64,000 nucleotides of DNA from Chordicoccus furentiruminis (lineage in GTDB: Bacteria > Bacillota > Clostridia > Lachnospirales > Lachnospiraceae): NCBI RefSeq assembly GCF_019355395.1, contig NZ_CP048829.1, forward strand, positions 2,645,001-2,709,000. Reading direction: 5' to 3'. The position numbers were made by a program, and so were the translations under genes. The notes beneath the pieces are model-generated. The model saw only the letters and a list, made by a program, of their open reading frames with translations. It had not been told where the DNA came from and ran no database searches. Positions 27,678-36,593 of the stretch are shown here, in pieces. How positions within the stretch are numbered: the first letter of the stretch is position 1; every line of letters begins with the position of its first letter.

Positions 27678-27738
27678 TGACATATGTCAAAAACTGATTG
27701 ACACATTTTATGGGATAAGCATATAATGACATATGTCA
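27678..27738 (+). promoter_or_regulatory. Promoter between two identical palindromic operators
   Basis: TTGACA at 27698-27703 and TATAAT at 27722-27727 form a full-consensus promoter with 18-base spacing. Two identical perfect palindromes, TGACATATGTCA, lie at 27678-27689 and 27727-27738, just upstream of -35 and overlapping the end of -10. Their centres are 49 bases apart. The downstream gene carries a DUF134 DNA-binding domain, so autoregulation by looping or paired binding is likely. Confidence 0.8.
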
Positions 27739-27755
27739 GAAATGGAGGCGATGCT

Positions 27756-28502
27756 GTGGCTGGAAGACAAGAGAAAACCCGTATGATTGGGACAATGCCG
27801 GAGTACATTTCTTTCAATCCGGAAGGAATACCAAATGGAGAAAAGGTTACACTTACTTATGATGAATTTGAAGTAATACGTCTGATTGATCTAAAGCACC
27901 AGAATCAGACAGACACGGCAGCTCAGATGAATGTCGCAAGAACAACAGTAACAGCTATTTACGAAAGAGCACGGACAAAGCTTGCTGATGCTTTGATCAA
28001 TGGCAAACAGCTTCAGATAGAAGGCGGCAAGGTGGAATTCAAGCCTGTGAGAGTACAGGCGGATCATGAGATAATGTCGAAAGGAGACAATGTAATGAGA
28101 ATAGCGGCAACTTATGAGAATGGTCAGATTTTCCAGCACTTTGGAAGGACACAGCAGTTTAAGTTCTATGATGCTGAGGACGGTAAAATCCTTGATTCCC
28201 AGATCGTGGGTACAAATGGCGCCGGGCATGGGGCTCTTGCTGGATTCCTGAAAGATAACAAGGTGGATGTACTTATCTGCGGAGGTATTGGCGGCGGTGC
28301 ACAGCAGGCCATGAAAGAAGTGGGGATATCCATATACGGCGGTGTCTCAGGAAGTGCCGATGAAGCTGCCCGGAAACTGCTTGACGGCAGTCTGGAATAT
28401 GACCCGAATGTTGTTTGCTCTCATCATGAAGGAAATCATGGAGATGAGGGATGCGGACATCATGGAAATGGTGGCTGCGGGAACCATGGTTGCCACGAGT
28501 AA
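27756..28502 (+). CDS. DUF134-NifX fusion regulator (cargo 2)
   Basis: The 248-residue protein joins a DUF134 domain (residues about 5-95) to a dinitrogenase iron-molybdenum cofactor (NifX/NifB-type) domain (about 108-215). The DUF134 part has TLTYDEFEVIRLIDLKHQNQ and a sigma-region-4-like helix-turn-helix, DTAAQMNVARTTVTAIYERA. The C-terminal tail is His/Cys/Gly-rich (GCGHHGNGGCGNHGCHE) and should bind metal. The fusion suggests a metal- or cluster-sensing transcription factor. GTG 27756 follows GGAGGCG; the earlier ATG at 27726 lies inside the operator. It is an insertion between VirB4 and the cell-wall hydrolase gene. Confidence 0.88.
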   Translation: MAGRQEKTRMIGTMPEYISFNPEGIPNGEKVTLTYDEFEVIRLIDLKHQNQTDTAAQMNVARTTVTAIYERARTKLADALINGKQLQIEGGKVEFKPVRVQADHEIMSKGDNVMRIAATYENGQIFQHFGRTQQFKFYDAEDGKILDSQIVGTNGAGHGALAGFLKDNKVDVLICGGIGGGAQQAMKEVGISIYGGVSGSADEAARKLLDGSLEYDPNVVCSHHEGNHGDEGCGHHGNGGCGNHGCHE

Positions 28503-28534
28503 CCAATCGAAGAACAGTAAGCAGAAAAGCATGA

Positions 28535-28570
28535 AGCATCTGGCCAGCAGGTCAGGTGCTCATTTTATTT
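28535..28570 (+). terminator. Terminator hairpin at the cargo 2 / NlpC junction
   Basis: AGCATCTGGCC pairs with GGTCAGGTGCT (two wobble pairs) around AGCA, followed by CATTTTATTT. It has the same outer sequence, AAGCATC...GGTGCT, as the hairpin at 20752. Confidence 0.65.
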
Positions 28571-28586
28571 CCAGGAGGTGGTGCCT

Positions 28587-30854
28587 TTGCGCCAGATGAA
28601 AACAGCGATGGATGTCCGGATCCGTCAGCAGAAAGGACCATCTTTTCAGAATCCTGACCAACAGCTCCGACAGTTTGCTTCCATGAAGATCAGAGGGTCT
28701 TTTGCCCTGCGGGAAGAGGTGATTGCACAGCTTCCTGAGAAGTACAGGAAGGCGTTGCTCTCCATGCCGCGAAGACAGCGTGAGCAAATTCTGTCTGAGA
28801 TAGAGAAGAAGATCGATCGGAAGATCCAGAGCGGAACTATGGCAAAGACCGCGGCGAGGTTGGATGTAAAGGAACAAAAAGAGATTCAAAGGATGACGTT
28901 ACCCGGACAAGGGACAACATCCAGGCAATGGATATCGTCCGGGCAGAGGATGGAAAACAAGCAGGCTACAGTTCGGAGATATCGTCTCCAGGGGAAAACG
29001 AGGAGAACGACCCTAAGAGGAGAAATCCCGGGTTGCCAGGAACCACTATCAAAGTTGTTTCCTGAAGATGGAGATCATGAAGCCTCGATCGAATCTGCTT
29101 TTGGGAACAGTAACGGCAAAGGAAGACCAATCGGATCCATTCGGAAAGAAGTTGCAAAGAGGGAGGCAGTAAAGAGAGAGTCGGCACGACCAAGGGCAGG
29201 CCCCAAAGAAGAACCGAAGGTGGGAATCGATATTGGTCCGGGAGCTGTCTCAAAAAATGGACAGAGAATAAGTACTGGGGCCCAAAATAATGCATCGATA
29301 AATATCGAATCAATAGAAAATAAAATATCGATAAACAACGATGTATTAAGAACTGACAGTTTCAAGACATCTCCGGAAGCTATTTCTTACCAGCAGCGTC
29401 TTCTTGCCGGTGCGAGAACGAGGAAAGAGAAGGCTGAGATCCAAAAGGCGATTCAGACAGTGTCTGCCGGCAGAGTGGACCGAGCAAACAGCAGGGTCCT
29501 TCAGAGTGCAGCACTACGGACCGCTTATCTGGAAAGAGAATCTTCCGAAGCATACGGTCAGATTCTGAAAAGTGCGGGATTCTCTTCAGACGGTCAGAAG
29601 GCGGCCGCACAGCTTGCCTATGAAAAGCAGGTTCGCAAAGCACTCAAAGGGGAATACAGGAAACAGCTGACAGAGAAGATTTCCAAGCTGAATGTAAGTT
29701 CCCTGGCGAAGAAGGCACAGATGCAGAAGTTCCGGCAGGAGCAGATGCAGGAGGACGAGCAGAGCCGGGCAATGACGCAACAGGCCGAGCAGTCATTTGG
29801 ATTGATGGCCAAAGGAACTAAAGCCCTGAGGAAAGTGGCTGATGACGCGCGCAAGGCAATCCGGGCACTTGTCAGAAAGAAGCTTGTTATCCTGATCATC
29901 CCGCTCATTCTGGTCCTGATACTGCCGTTTCTGATGATGTTTATTCCGATTCTTGGGACGGCAACTGCTACCTCTTATGAGGATAATGAAGTGTACGCCT
30001 ATGCAGATGCAACGGAGCTGATCGAGTATGCCAAACAGTGGATTGGAAAGATTCCATATGTGTGGGGAGGTGGACATGGAGGCAGTCCGACTGCATGGCA
30101 GAGCGGGTGCGACTGCTCTGGATTCGTACACGGGGTATTCAATCATTTCGGCTATGAGATCGGTGGAGATACCGGAGCCATGGAGACGCAGGCGGGAACG
30201 CACATCGCTTACGATTCGCTGGTTCAGGCAAAACCGGGAGATGTCCTGATCTATTACCGTACAGGCACCCATATAAAGGGTCAACCGAACGGAAATGGAT
30301 CCACGCATGTTTCCATTTACATCGGGAACAACCAGATCATCCACCAGTCGGGAGGCGTTCACATCTCGAATGAGTACCATCAGTACTTTGAGGTGAGAAG
30401 AGTACTGACACCCGACGTAGGCGGAAGGGGGAACATTTCCGGAGGGCTCGGAGGAATGGGGACCTATGGACACAAAACCGATGCTACCAACTATTCGCAG
30501 TCGGACCTGGAACTGATCTGGGCAATTGTGGCGCAGGAGGACAACGGGTCCTACAAGGGAGCTTTGGCGGTCATCTCTTCTGCCATGAACAGGGTGGAGT
30601 CACCTACCTGGAGCTGTGAAGGGAGTAACGCTCTGGCGCAGCTGACAGCACCTGGTCAGTACTGTTACAGCAACGATACCTACTGGCAGGCAAGGCTGGG
30701 CGGGAACGTTCCGGACTATGTGAAGCAGGCGGCCAATGACTGTCTGAAGAAAGGAAAACGGAACCACAGTTATACCAGCTTCCGGAGCACAAAGGGCAAG
30801 ACGACAGGAGCGGATGCAGTACAGATCGGCGGCAACTGGTTCTTCGGCCATTAA
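28587..30854 (+). CDS. NlpC/P60 plus SleB-type cell-wall hydrolase of the conjugation apparatus
   Basis: The roughly 755-residue protein has a long basic, cytoplasmic N-terminal region (1-425), one membrane span (about 430-455, KKLVILIIPLILVLILPFL) and two outside enzymes. The first is NlpC/P60 (about 475-605), with the catalytic Cys in GCDCSGFVHG and His in STHVSIYIG. The second is a SleB/hydrolase-2-type domain (about 635-755) starting WAIVAQEDNGSYKGALAVIS. Such proteins open the peptidoglycan for the transfer channel. The start is uncertain: TTG 28587 is eight bases from AGGAGG, while ATG 28596 is farther. The next gene repeats the last two domains. Confidence 0.88.
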   Translation: MRQMKTAMDVRIRQQKGPSFQNPDQQLRQFASMKIRGSFALREEVIAQLPEKYRKALLSMPRRQREQILSEIEKKIDRKIQSGTMAKTAARLDVKEQKEIQRMTLPGQGTTSRQWISSGQRMENKQATVRRYRLQGKTRRTTLRGEIPGCQEPLSKLFPEDGDHEASIESAFGNSNGKGRPIGSIRKEVAKREAVKRESARPRAGPKEEPKVGIDIGPGAVSKNGQRISTGAQNNASINIESIENKISINNDVLRTDSFKTSPEAISYQQRLLAGARTRKEKAEIQKAIQTVSAGRVDRANSRVLQSAALRTAYLERESSEAYGQILKSAGFSSDGQKAAAQLAYEKQVRKALKGEYRKQLTEKISKLNVSSLAKKAQMQKFRQEQMQEDEQSRAMTQQAEQSFGLMAKGTKALRKVADDARKAIRALVRKKLVILIIPLILVLILPFLMMFIPILGTATATSYEDNEVYAYADATELIEYAKQWIGKIPYVWGGGHGGSPTAWQSGCDCSGFVHGVFNHFGYEIGGDTGAMETQAGTHIAYDSLVQAKPGDVLIYYRTGTHIKGQPNGNGSTHVSIYIGNNQIIHQSGGVHISNEYHQYFEVRRVLTPDVGGRGNISGGLGGMGTYGHKTDATNYSQSDLELIWAIVAQEDNGSYKGALAVISSAMNRVESPTWSCEGSNALAQLTAPGQYCYSNDTYWQARLGGNVPDYVKQAANDCLKKGKRNHSYTSFRSTKGKTTGADAVQIGGNWFFGH

Positions 30855-30883
30855 TACGGAAAGGAGTGTGCAGAGAAAACATC

Positions 30884-33070
30884 ATGAGATTCAGAAAAAT
30901 AACAGCGTTGCTTTCAGGGGCAGCCGTTCTCATGACTACGGTCACGGGCGGCTGCTTTTCTGTACCCGCGGCAGAGACAGAAGCGGACAGGCAGATGATT
31001 GCTGTAGAGGAGAGCATCTCTTCGACAGAAACACTGCCGGTACCACTCACGGAAAGTTTTCCGGAGATGCAGTCAGCCGGGCAGACTGAGGACAACGCAG
31101 AAAAGGAAGCGGGAAGAAATGAGACAGCAGTTACGGAGACAAATCCGCCTGTCCAGGAGGAGACAGGTTCGTCTGAACAGACGCAAGCGGAGACGAAGCA
31201 GAAAGCAGAGACAGAAACAAGAGCGGAGGGTCATACCGAGAAGGAGAGCGGAACCGAGAGTACTGCGGCGACCGAACAGCAGCCAGAAAGTGAAAAGGAA
31301 ACAGAATCTGGAACCAGTCAGACGGAAAAAGATCCGCTGAATGAAAGCGAAAATAAATCTGACTCAGAGAAGGAATCTGAAACTGAAAACGGGTCAGAGA
31401 CTGCCCGTGAAACGGAATCAGAGCCGGAAAGTGAGTTTCAGACAGAGCCAGACACGGAACTCTCACTTGAAGAGGAGACTGAGACAGAATCAGAGACTGA
31501 AGTCTATCTCGATGAACTGCCGGAAGAGGAGTCAGAATCCGAGACAGAGGAGGATTATTCCGGCGGCAGCTATTACTACAACGGCAGCTACTGGGACCCG
31601 AGCTGGTACTTCAAACGGGACTTTCGTTTCTCTCAGGTGAAGAAGCAGTATGCGATCGCCCACGGAGACAGGAGCAACCGGATCTACGAACAGCCGGACC
31701 AGAAGTCGGCAATCGTCGGCGAAGTACCATTTTTCGGATTGGTCTGTGTGCTGAAATCCATTGGCGACTGGTCCTATGTGGAATCGGGCGATGTCAGAGG
31801 CTTCATTCCATCCTCTGAGCTTGAGTCGGGGAGCGATACGACGGACATGGTTGACCTGATCGGTGAAAAGGGATTTGAGACTGCGACACCCGATATTGAG
31901 ATCGCGGACAACATGGCTTTCACTTACACGCAGACGACCACGAAGGATGTCCTGGCAGATAAAGATTCTGCCCTCGTTCTGACAAAGGCAGAGGTGCTGG
32001 AGTATCCGAAGGAAAACTCCAGGGCAGTTGGTGAGGTCAAGTCAGGCAGCCTGGTCTACATCCTTGCCGAACCACAGGACGAGAGGGACTGGTACTTTGT
32101 CGAGTCCGGTGATGTCCGCGGATTCATCCGGAAATCGGATCTTATCAGCGGAGGTAGCGTGGCAAGTATCCTCCAGGATTCGGGAAATGAGAATCTCGCG
32201 ACGGAACTGATCAGTCCGGAGGACAATCGTTCCCTCTACTTTTCTTTGAGCTCGGTCAAGCCGGCGGCATCCTCGATGGGAGAAGAGATTGCAGAGTACG
32301 CGACAACCTTTGTCGGGAAGATTCCATATATCTGGGGTGGTACAAGCCTCAGCTATGGAGCTGACTGCTCCGGCTTTGTTCAGAGTATCTTCAGCTCCTT
32401 CGGAATTAACCTTCCGAGGATTGCGCAGGACCAGGGAGCAAACGGAGAGATCGTTCCGGATGTGTCGGACGCCCAGCCGGGAGACATCGTGTACTGGGGC
32501 AGCAACCCTCATGTAGGAATCTATCTTGGGAACGGCAAGGTGGTCCATTGCTCCGGACATGACTATAACACTGCGGAGAACCCCGGAACGGGTCCCATGA
32601 TCAGCAACGTAGACTTCATGCCTATCACTTCAATCCGGCGATACATCATCCTTCAGGACAACAGCGAGGGGATCGCGGAGACCGGCTTCCGGACGGACAG
32701 GACAGAGTATTCACAGAAACAGATGGAACTGATCTGGGCAATCGTCGCACAGGAAGACAACGGATCCTATCAGGGAGCACTGGCTGTCATTTCCTCTGCC
32801 ATGAATAGGACCGAGTCCGGCAAGTGGGGATACGAAGGAGGCAATGCACTGAGCCAGCTGACCGCTCCGGGGCAGTACTGCTATTCGATGGACAGTTACT
32901 GGAAAGCGAGACTGTACGGCAACGTCCCAGATTACGTGAAGCAGGCAGTCGATGACTGTCTGAGGCGTGGAATCCGCAACCACAACTTCACCAGTTTCCG
33001 GAGCAGAAAAGGCAAGACGACCGGGGCAGGCGCAGTCCAGATCGGCGGCAACTGGTTCTTCGATACATGA
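30884..33070 (+). CDS. Secreted SH3b-NlpC/P60-SleB cell-wall hydrolase
   Basis: The 728-residue protein has an N-terminal signal peptide (MRFRKITALLSGAAVLMTTV...SVPAAETEA) and a Glu/Thr/Ser-rich linker to about 222. Two SH3b wall-binding domains follow (about 253-319 and 363-422), both ending SGDVRGFI. Then comes NlpC/P60 (about 466-585, Cys in GADCSGFVQS, His in NPHVGIYLG) and a SleB-type domain (about 610-728) nearly identical in motif order to the preceding protein. It should act outside the cell on peptidoglycan during mating. The ribosome site before ATG 30884 is poorly placed (GGAG 17 bases away); GTG 30866 is the alternative. Confidence 0.88.
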   Translation: MRFRKITALLSGAAVLMTTVTGGCFSVPAAETEADRQMIAVEESISSTETLPVPLTESFPEMQSAGQTEDNAEKEAGRNETAVTETNPPVQEETGSSEQTQAETKQKAETETRAEGHTEKESGTESTAATEQQPESEKETESGTSQTEKDPLNESENKSDSEKESETENGSETARETESEPESEFQTEPDTELSLEEETETESETEVYLDELPEEESESETEEDYSGGSYYYNGSYWDPSWYFKRDFRFSQVKKQYAIAHGDRSNRIYEQPDQKSAIVGEVPFFGLVCVLKSIGDWSYVESGDVRGFIPSSELESGSDTTDMVDLIGEKGFETATPDIEIADNMAFTYTQTTTKDVLADKDSALVLTKAEVLEYPKENSRAVGEVKSGSLVYILAEPQDERDWYFVESGDVRGFIRKSDLISGGSVASILQDSGNENLATELISPEDNRSLYFSLSSVKPAASSMGEEIAEYATTFVGKIPYIWGGTSLSYGADCSGFVQSIFSSFGINLPRIAQDQGANGEIVPDVSDAQPGDIVYWGSNPHVGIYLGNGKVVHCSGHDYNTAENPGTGPMISNVDFMPITSIRRYIILQDNSEGIAETGFRTDRTEYSQKQMELIWAIVAQEDNGSYQGALAVISSAMNRTESGKWGYEGGNALSQLTAPGQYCYSMDSYWKARLYGNVPDYVKQAVDDCLRRGIRNHNFTSFRSRKGKTTGAGAVQIGGNWFFDT

Positions 33071-33083
33071 AAGGAGAGAGCGC

Positions 33084-33740
33084 ATGGATAAGAAAAAACT
33101 GCGGAGTTATATCCTGATCTTCTGCATTGCTGTTCTGATCTCGGTCTACCTGCCGTACCTGATCGATCTTGGATCGAGCAAACTGGTTGACGGTCTTGAT
33201 ACAGAGACGGAACAGACGGAAGCCACGACAGAAAGTGGTTCGGGTTATGCGGGAGCATTGGGCGGCAGCAGTGTATCTGAAACAGAGAACGATGAGAGCG
33301 GGGGCGGGTCGAAAGAGAAGGATGATACCGGGGGACAGACAAAACAGAAGCCTTCCGAATCATCTGATTCCGGCAAAGCACCGGTCACGGACGAGGAAGT
33401 CCAGAAACAGAAGGAGGAGCAGGACGAGGGCCTTAAGAAGTTCCGCCAGTCCTTTCATCCGGAGATCACCGAGGCCTATTCGGGTGTGCGGGAAGCTTTC
33501 ATCGGCGACCGTGCGGTGGAGTTTGACCATGCCATCGCAGACCATTTCTACCAGGCCTACGGAGATCTCTATACGGTGACGAAGGTGGAACTGAAGGAAA
33601 TGCTCGATGAGACGGATGATGAGATCCGCTGCATGGTCAGGGTTTACACGAATTCCGGAAAGAAGACCTACTCGCAGGACTACATCGTCGTATACAGCAA
33701 GGCATATGACTTTTACAGCGTCTATGCCTACAACAGATGA
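33084..33740 (+). CDS. Single-pass exported conjugation protein
   Basis: The 218-residue protein has a basic start, one membrane span (residues about 8-30), a low-complexity Ser/Glu/Gly/Lys linker (about 40-115) and a compact C-terminal domain. That domain begins FRQSFHPEITEAYSGV and ends DYIVVYSKAYDFYSVYAYN. The layout, an anchor with an external alpha/beta domain, recalls VirB8/TcpC-type scaffold proteins, but I cannot name a family. ATG 33084 follows AAAGGAGAG. It is packed between the wall hydrolase and the next exported protein, 13 bases apart on each side. Confidence 0.65.
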   Translation: MDKKKLRSYILIFCIAVLISVYLPYLIDLGSSKLVDGLDTETEQTEATTESGSGYAGALGGSSVSETENDESGGGSKEKDDTGGQTKQKPSESSDSGKAPVTDEEVQKQKEEQDEGLKKFRQSFHPEITEAYSGVREAFIGDRAVEFDHAIADHFYQAYGDLYTVTKVELKEMLDETDDEIRCMVRVYTNSGKKTYSQDYIVVYSKAYDFYSVYAYNR

Positions 33741-33753
33741 GGAGGGGACGGAC

Positions 33754-34947
33754 ATGTATCCGAATAGACGAAACAATAAACCGCTTCTGATCACTGGTGT
33801 CGTGATGGCGGCGGCCATCGCCGGGCTTGTCACACTGAACTTTGTGGTTCGGAAGCCGAAGGCACCGGTCGAGACAGAAGCGGCAAAGCACAGCGTTCTG
33901 ATCTACAAGAGCGCGGACGGCAGCATCGAATATGACAAGAAACTCTTTTCAAAGGAGGATGACGAGAAGCTGATGCTTTCGGTCACTCCGCAGGAAATGG
34001 TCGCCCTGGTGGTTCATCCGGTCGAGGGTAAGTACTTCGACGACGTATCGATCAACGCCACCAATGACATTTCCACCAGTTATTCCTATCTGGTGAATGA
34101 TGCGGACGACGACAACAAGAGAATCAACTTCGTCATGCCGGACGAGGATGTTCTGGTGAACCTGAAGTTTTCAGACGAGGAAAAGAAACCTGAAGAGCAG
34201 AAAGCCCCGGAGGCATCCACGGAGCCGGAGACGATGATGGAGACGCCGGAGACCAATCCCTACAACCTGACGATCCATGGGCTGACGGCTTCGATCCTTC
34301 AGTCCTACAGCGGACAGTTCGACGACCAGAAGTTCCTTCAGCAGCTTGGCGACCAGCTCCATATCAGCTCTGCCATGTCTGAGTATCAGGGAGTGACCGA
34401 TGTGACATTTTCCGAAGAAGAGTACAAGGGCGAGAAAGATGCGGATCAGGTTTACCACTATATCTATTTCAACAACGACCCGAGGTGGGAGGCTCTTGCT
34501 GTGTATTACCCGAAGGAAAAGAAGTATCTCTTTACCGAAGTGGAGCGTGAGAGTGAGACAGCCCAGAGCGAGACCGCAGCGCCGACTTCAGACAATTCGC
34601 AGATGGGAACCGGAACTTCTTCCGGCGGTTCATCCGGGAGCTATAGTGGAGGCGGCTACTCAGGCGGTTCATCCGGAACTTCGCAGGAGGTGACCACTTC
34701 CTTCGATATCCTTCAGGTTTCAATGAATCTGATCAAGTTTGTCGGAGGAAAAGATCACTTCTATGATTCGGCATTCGATTATGTGCTGAAGAGCGGCAAG
34801 ACCGGGGAACTGGTCGGAACTCTGAGCAGTTACGAGCTTCAGCCGGAGCAGAACCGGGCGCTGTTTACGATCGAACTGAATACCGGAGAGACAATCGAAG
34901 GAACCTACGACAAGGCTGCTGACTCATTCAAGTTCAGCGGCCTTTGA
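33754..34947 (+). CDS. Exported conjugation protein with repeated domains (paralogue 1)
   Basis: The 397-residue protein has one N-terminal membrane span (about 9-29) and a first external domain ending NFVMPDEDVLVNLKF (the same F-x-MP-x-x-D motif as in the adhesin). A second domain starts NPYNLTIHGLT (about 170), followed by a Gly/Ser-rich linker. The C-terminal domain (about 313-397) starts TSFDILQVSMNLIKFVGG. The last two domains recur in the next gene. Function unknown; the position suggests part of the cell-surface side of the secretion channel. ATG 33754 has GAGGAGGGG before it. Confidence 0.65.
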   Translation: MYPNRRNNKPLLITGVVMAAAIAGLVTLNFVVRKPKAPVETEAAKHSVLIYKSADGSIEYDKKLFSKEDDEKLMLSVTPQEMVALVVHPVEGKYFDDVSINATNDISTSYSYLVNDADDDNKRINFVMPDEDVLVNLKFSDEEKKPEEQKAPEASTEPETMMETPETNPYNLTIHGLTASILQSYSGQFDDQKFLQQLGDQLHISSAMSEYQGVTDVTFSEEEYKGEKDADQVYHYIYFNNDPRWEALAVYYPKEKKYLFTEVERESETAQSETAAPTSDNSQMGTGTSSGGSSGSYSGGGYSGGSSGTSQEVTTSFDILQVSMNLIKFVGGKDHFYDSAFDYVLKSGKTGELVGTLSSYELQPEQNRALFTIELNTGETIEGTYDKAADSFKFSGL

Positions 34948-34969
34948 CATTTCGAGGAGGGTCGTTCAT

Positions 34970-36133
34970 ATGGACAAGGATATGAGAAATGAAGCTCCGA
35001 AGGATTTTCCTCCGAAGCGGGAATATGAAACACCAGAAGGACCGCCTGATACATGCCATCCGAAGCATTCATGGATCAGAAGATGCCTGAAAGATAAAAA
35101 ATTGGATGAATCTGAAAATAACAGCAACCTGGATGATCGGCGCAAGGTCATCCGGGCCAGAAAGATGGCGACACTTGGCGCTTCCATCATCTTTATTCTG
35201 GGACTTGCTGTCGTCGGAGAACTGGCAAAGCTGCCGGATTCAGACAGCAGTAATCAGCAGGCGACTCAGGTGATGAGTGAGTTGAATGCTGCTGAGAGCG
35301 GCGGAGGCTATGGACTTGCGGAGGCAATCGAGACCGAAGCGGCTATTCCGCAGACTGGGATTTCTGAGGAGGAGAAGGCAAAGCTGATCAACAAAGGCGC
35401 GGATTCCATGAAGGAGCAGATCTTTGGAAAGGAAGAGGACCAGGGAATCAGCCCTTATCTCACGATTACCGGGATGACGGACAAGGAGAAGCGGGATTCC
35501 GGATTTGTGGAGACAGACTTTCTCAGGGCGGCAGGTCTTTTCCTGAAGGACAGAGGAATCAGCACAAAGAGGATCATCGTGGAGAAAGAGGTCGAATGCT
35601 CACTTCCTAAGGGAATGGCTTTTCAGGGAAGATTGGAAAAAGTGGATGGCAAGAGCTTCCGCTTCATTCTTTTCCCGGAACTTCCGGGTCAGTACATCTT
35701 CATGATTGAGGAGGATGAGAAGGAGGTCCAGCCGGAGACTCTGACGACGGAGGAGGCTTCAGAAACAGATAACCAGTCCCAGTCGGCAGGCTCTCAGACC
35801 CAGGTAGCTTCACAGGCACAGAACCCATCGCAGGTTCAGCCCCAGCCACAGAGTCAGACTCAGGAACAGGCGGACGACTATGACGCGAGGAACATTTCCA
35901 TCAGCTCTGTTCCGGAGGAACTGCTCAACTACATAGACAACCGTTATGTGTTCCAGTACAGCCTCTACGACTATCTTTTCAGACATGGAAAGAAGGATGT
36001 TGAGAGCGCTGAAGTGACGGACTACTCGATCGATGCCGGGACAAGGCAGGCGACCATTCACCTGAAACTTTCTGATGGTTCGAGTCTGACCGCTGTCTAC
36101 AGCAAGAGCGGCGGCAGGTACACATTTTCATAA
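34970..36133 (+). CDS. Exported conjugation protein with repeated domains (paralogue 2)
   Basis: The 387-residue protein has a charged cytoplasmic start, one membrane span (about 66-86) and an external domain starting SPYLTITGMT (about 161). A Gln/Ser/Thr-rich linker follows, and the C-terminal domain (about 310-387) ends SDGSSLTAVYSKSGGRYTFS. Both external domains match the order and motifs of the preceding protein (PYNLTIHGLT; NTGETIEGTYDKAADSFKFSG), so the two arose by duplication. Function unknown. ATG 34970 follows GAGGAGGG. Confidence 0.65.
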   Translation: MDKDMRNEAPKDFPPKREYETPEGPPDTCHPKHSWIRRCLKDKKLDESENNSNLDDRRKVIRARKMATLGASIIFILGLAVVGELAKLPDSDSSNQQATQVMSELNAAESGGGYGLAEAIETEAAIPQTGISEEEKAKLINKGADSMKEQIFGKEEDQGISPYLTITGMTDKEKRDSGFVETDFLRAAGLFLKDRGISTKRIIVEKEVECSLPKGMAFQGRLEKVDGKSFRFILFPELPGQYIFMIEEDEKEVQPETLTTEEASETDNQSQSAGSQTQVASQAQNPSQVQPQPQSQTQEQADDYDARNISISSVPEELLNYIDNRYVFQYSLYDYLFRHGKKDVESAEVTDYSIDAGTRQATIHLKLSDGSSLTAVYSKSGGRYTFS

Positions 36134-36199
36134 TTTGATGGAGCGGATCGAAATTCAGTCTGGACAACTCTTTGGCGGAAATGAAAAATGGGAGGTCTC

Positions 36200-36556
36200 A
36201 TGAAAGCAGTGGTGATTCTGGCCTGTGACGGACTTAGCGAGATTCTCACTTCAAATCCCGTTTCCGAACTGAGGAGGCTGAAGATTCTGAGAGCCGTTTT
36301 CAAAAGTCCGGAGGAAATGGGAGGTGAACGGGTCTATGCGCTGAAGATGAAAAATGGAGATGCAAGGGACCGGAAGTCCCTGAAGCTGAAAAGGCGGGCA
36401 ATGAAAAACTGCAAGGTCCTCGGTTTTGGCACCGGATGGATCTTTTTTATTGCCCCGGCCAAAAGCCTGATGCAGCTTCTCGCAATCCGGAACCTGCCTC
36501 TCCATGAAATGACAGAAACGGAGCTTTGCAATCTTCTCAGGGAGAAGAGGGGGTGA
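36200..36556 (+). CDS. Hypothetical 118-residue protein
   Basis: The protein begins MKAVVILACDGLSEILTSNP and has a basic middle (DARDRKSLKLKRRAMKN) and a hydrophobic patch GFGTGWIFFIAPAKSLM. No family is recognised. It is read in the same direction as the conjugation genes, with GGGAGG six bases before ATG 36200, and ends just before the IS66 insertion. It may be a small cytoplasmic or membrane-associated accessory. Confidence 0.5.
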   Translation: MKAVVILACDGLSEILTSNPVSELRRLKILRAVFKSPEEMGGERVYALKMKNGDARDRKSLKLKRRAMKNCKVLGFGTGWIFFIAPAKSLMQLLAIRNLPLHEMTETELCNLLREKRG

Positions 36557-36593
36557 TTTTTCATGAATTTTTGTAACTGTTCAGAACCCCTGC

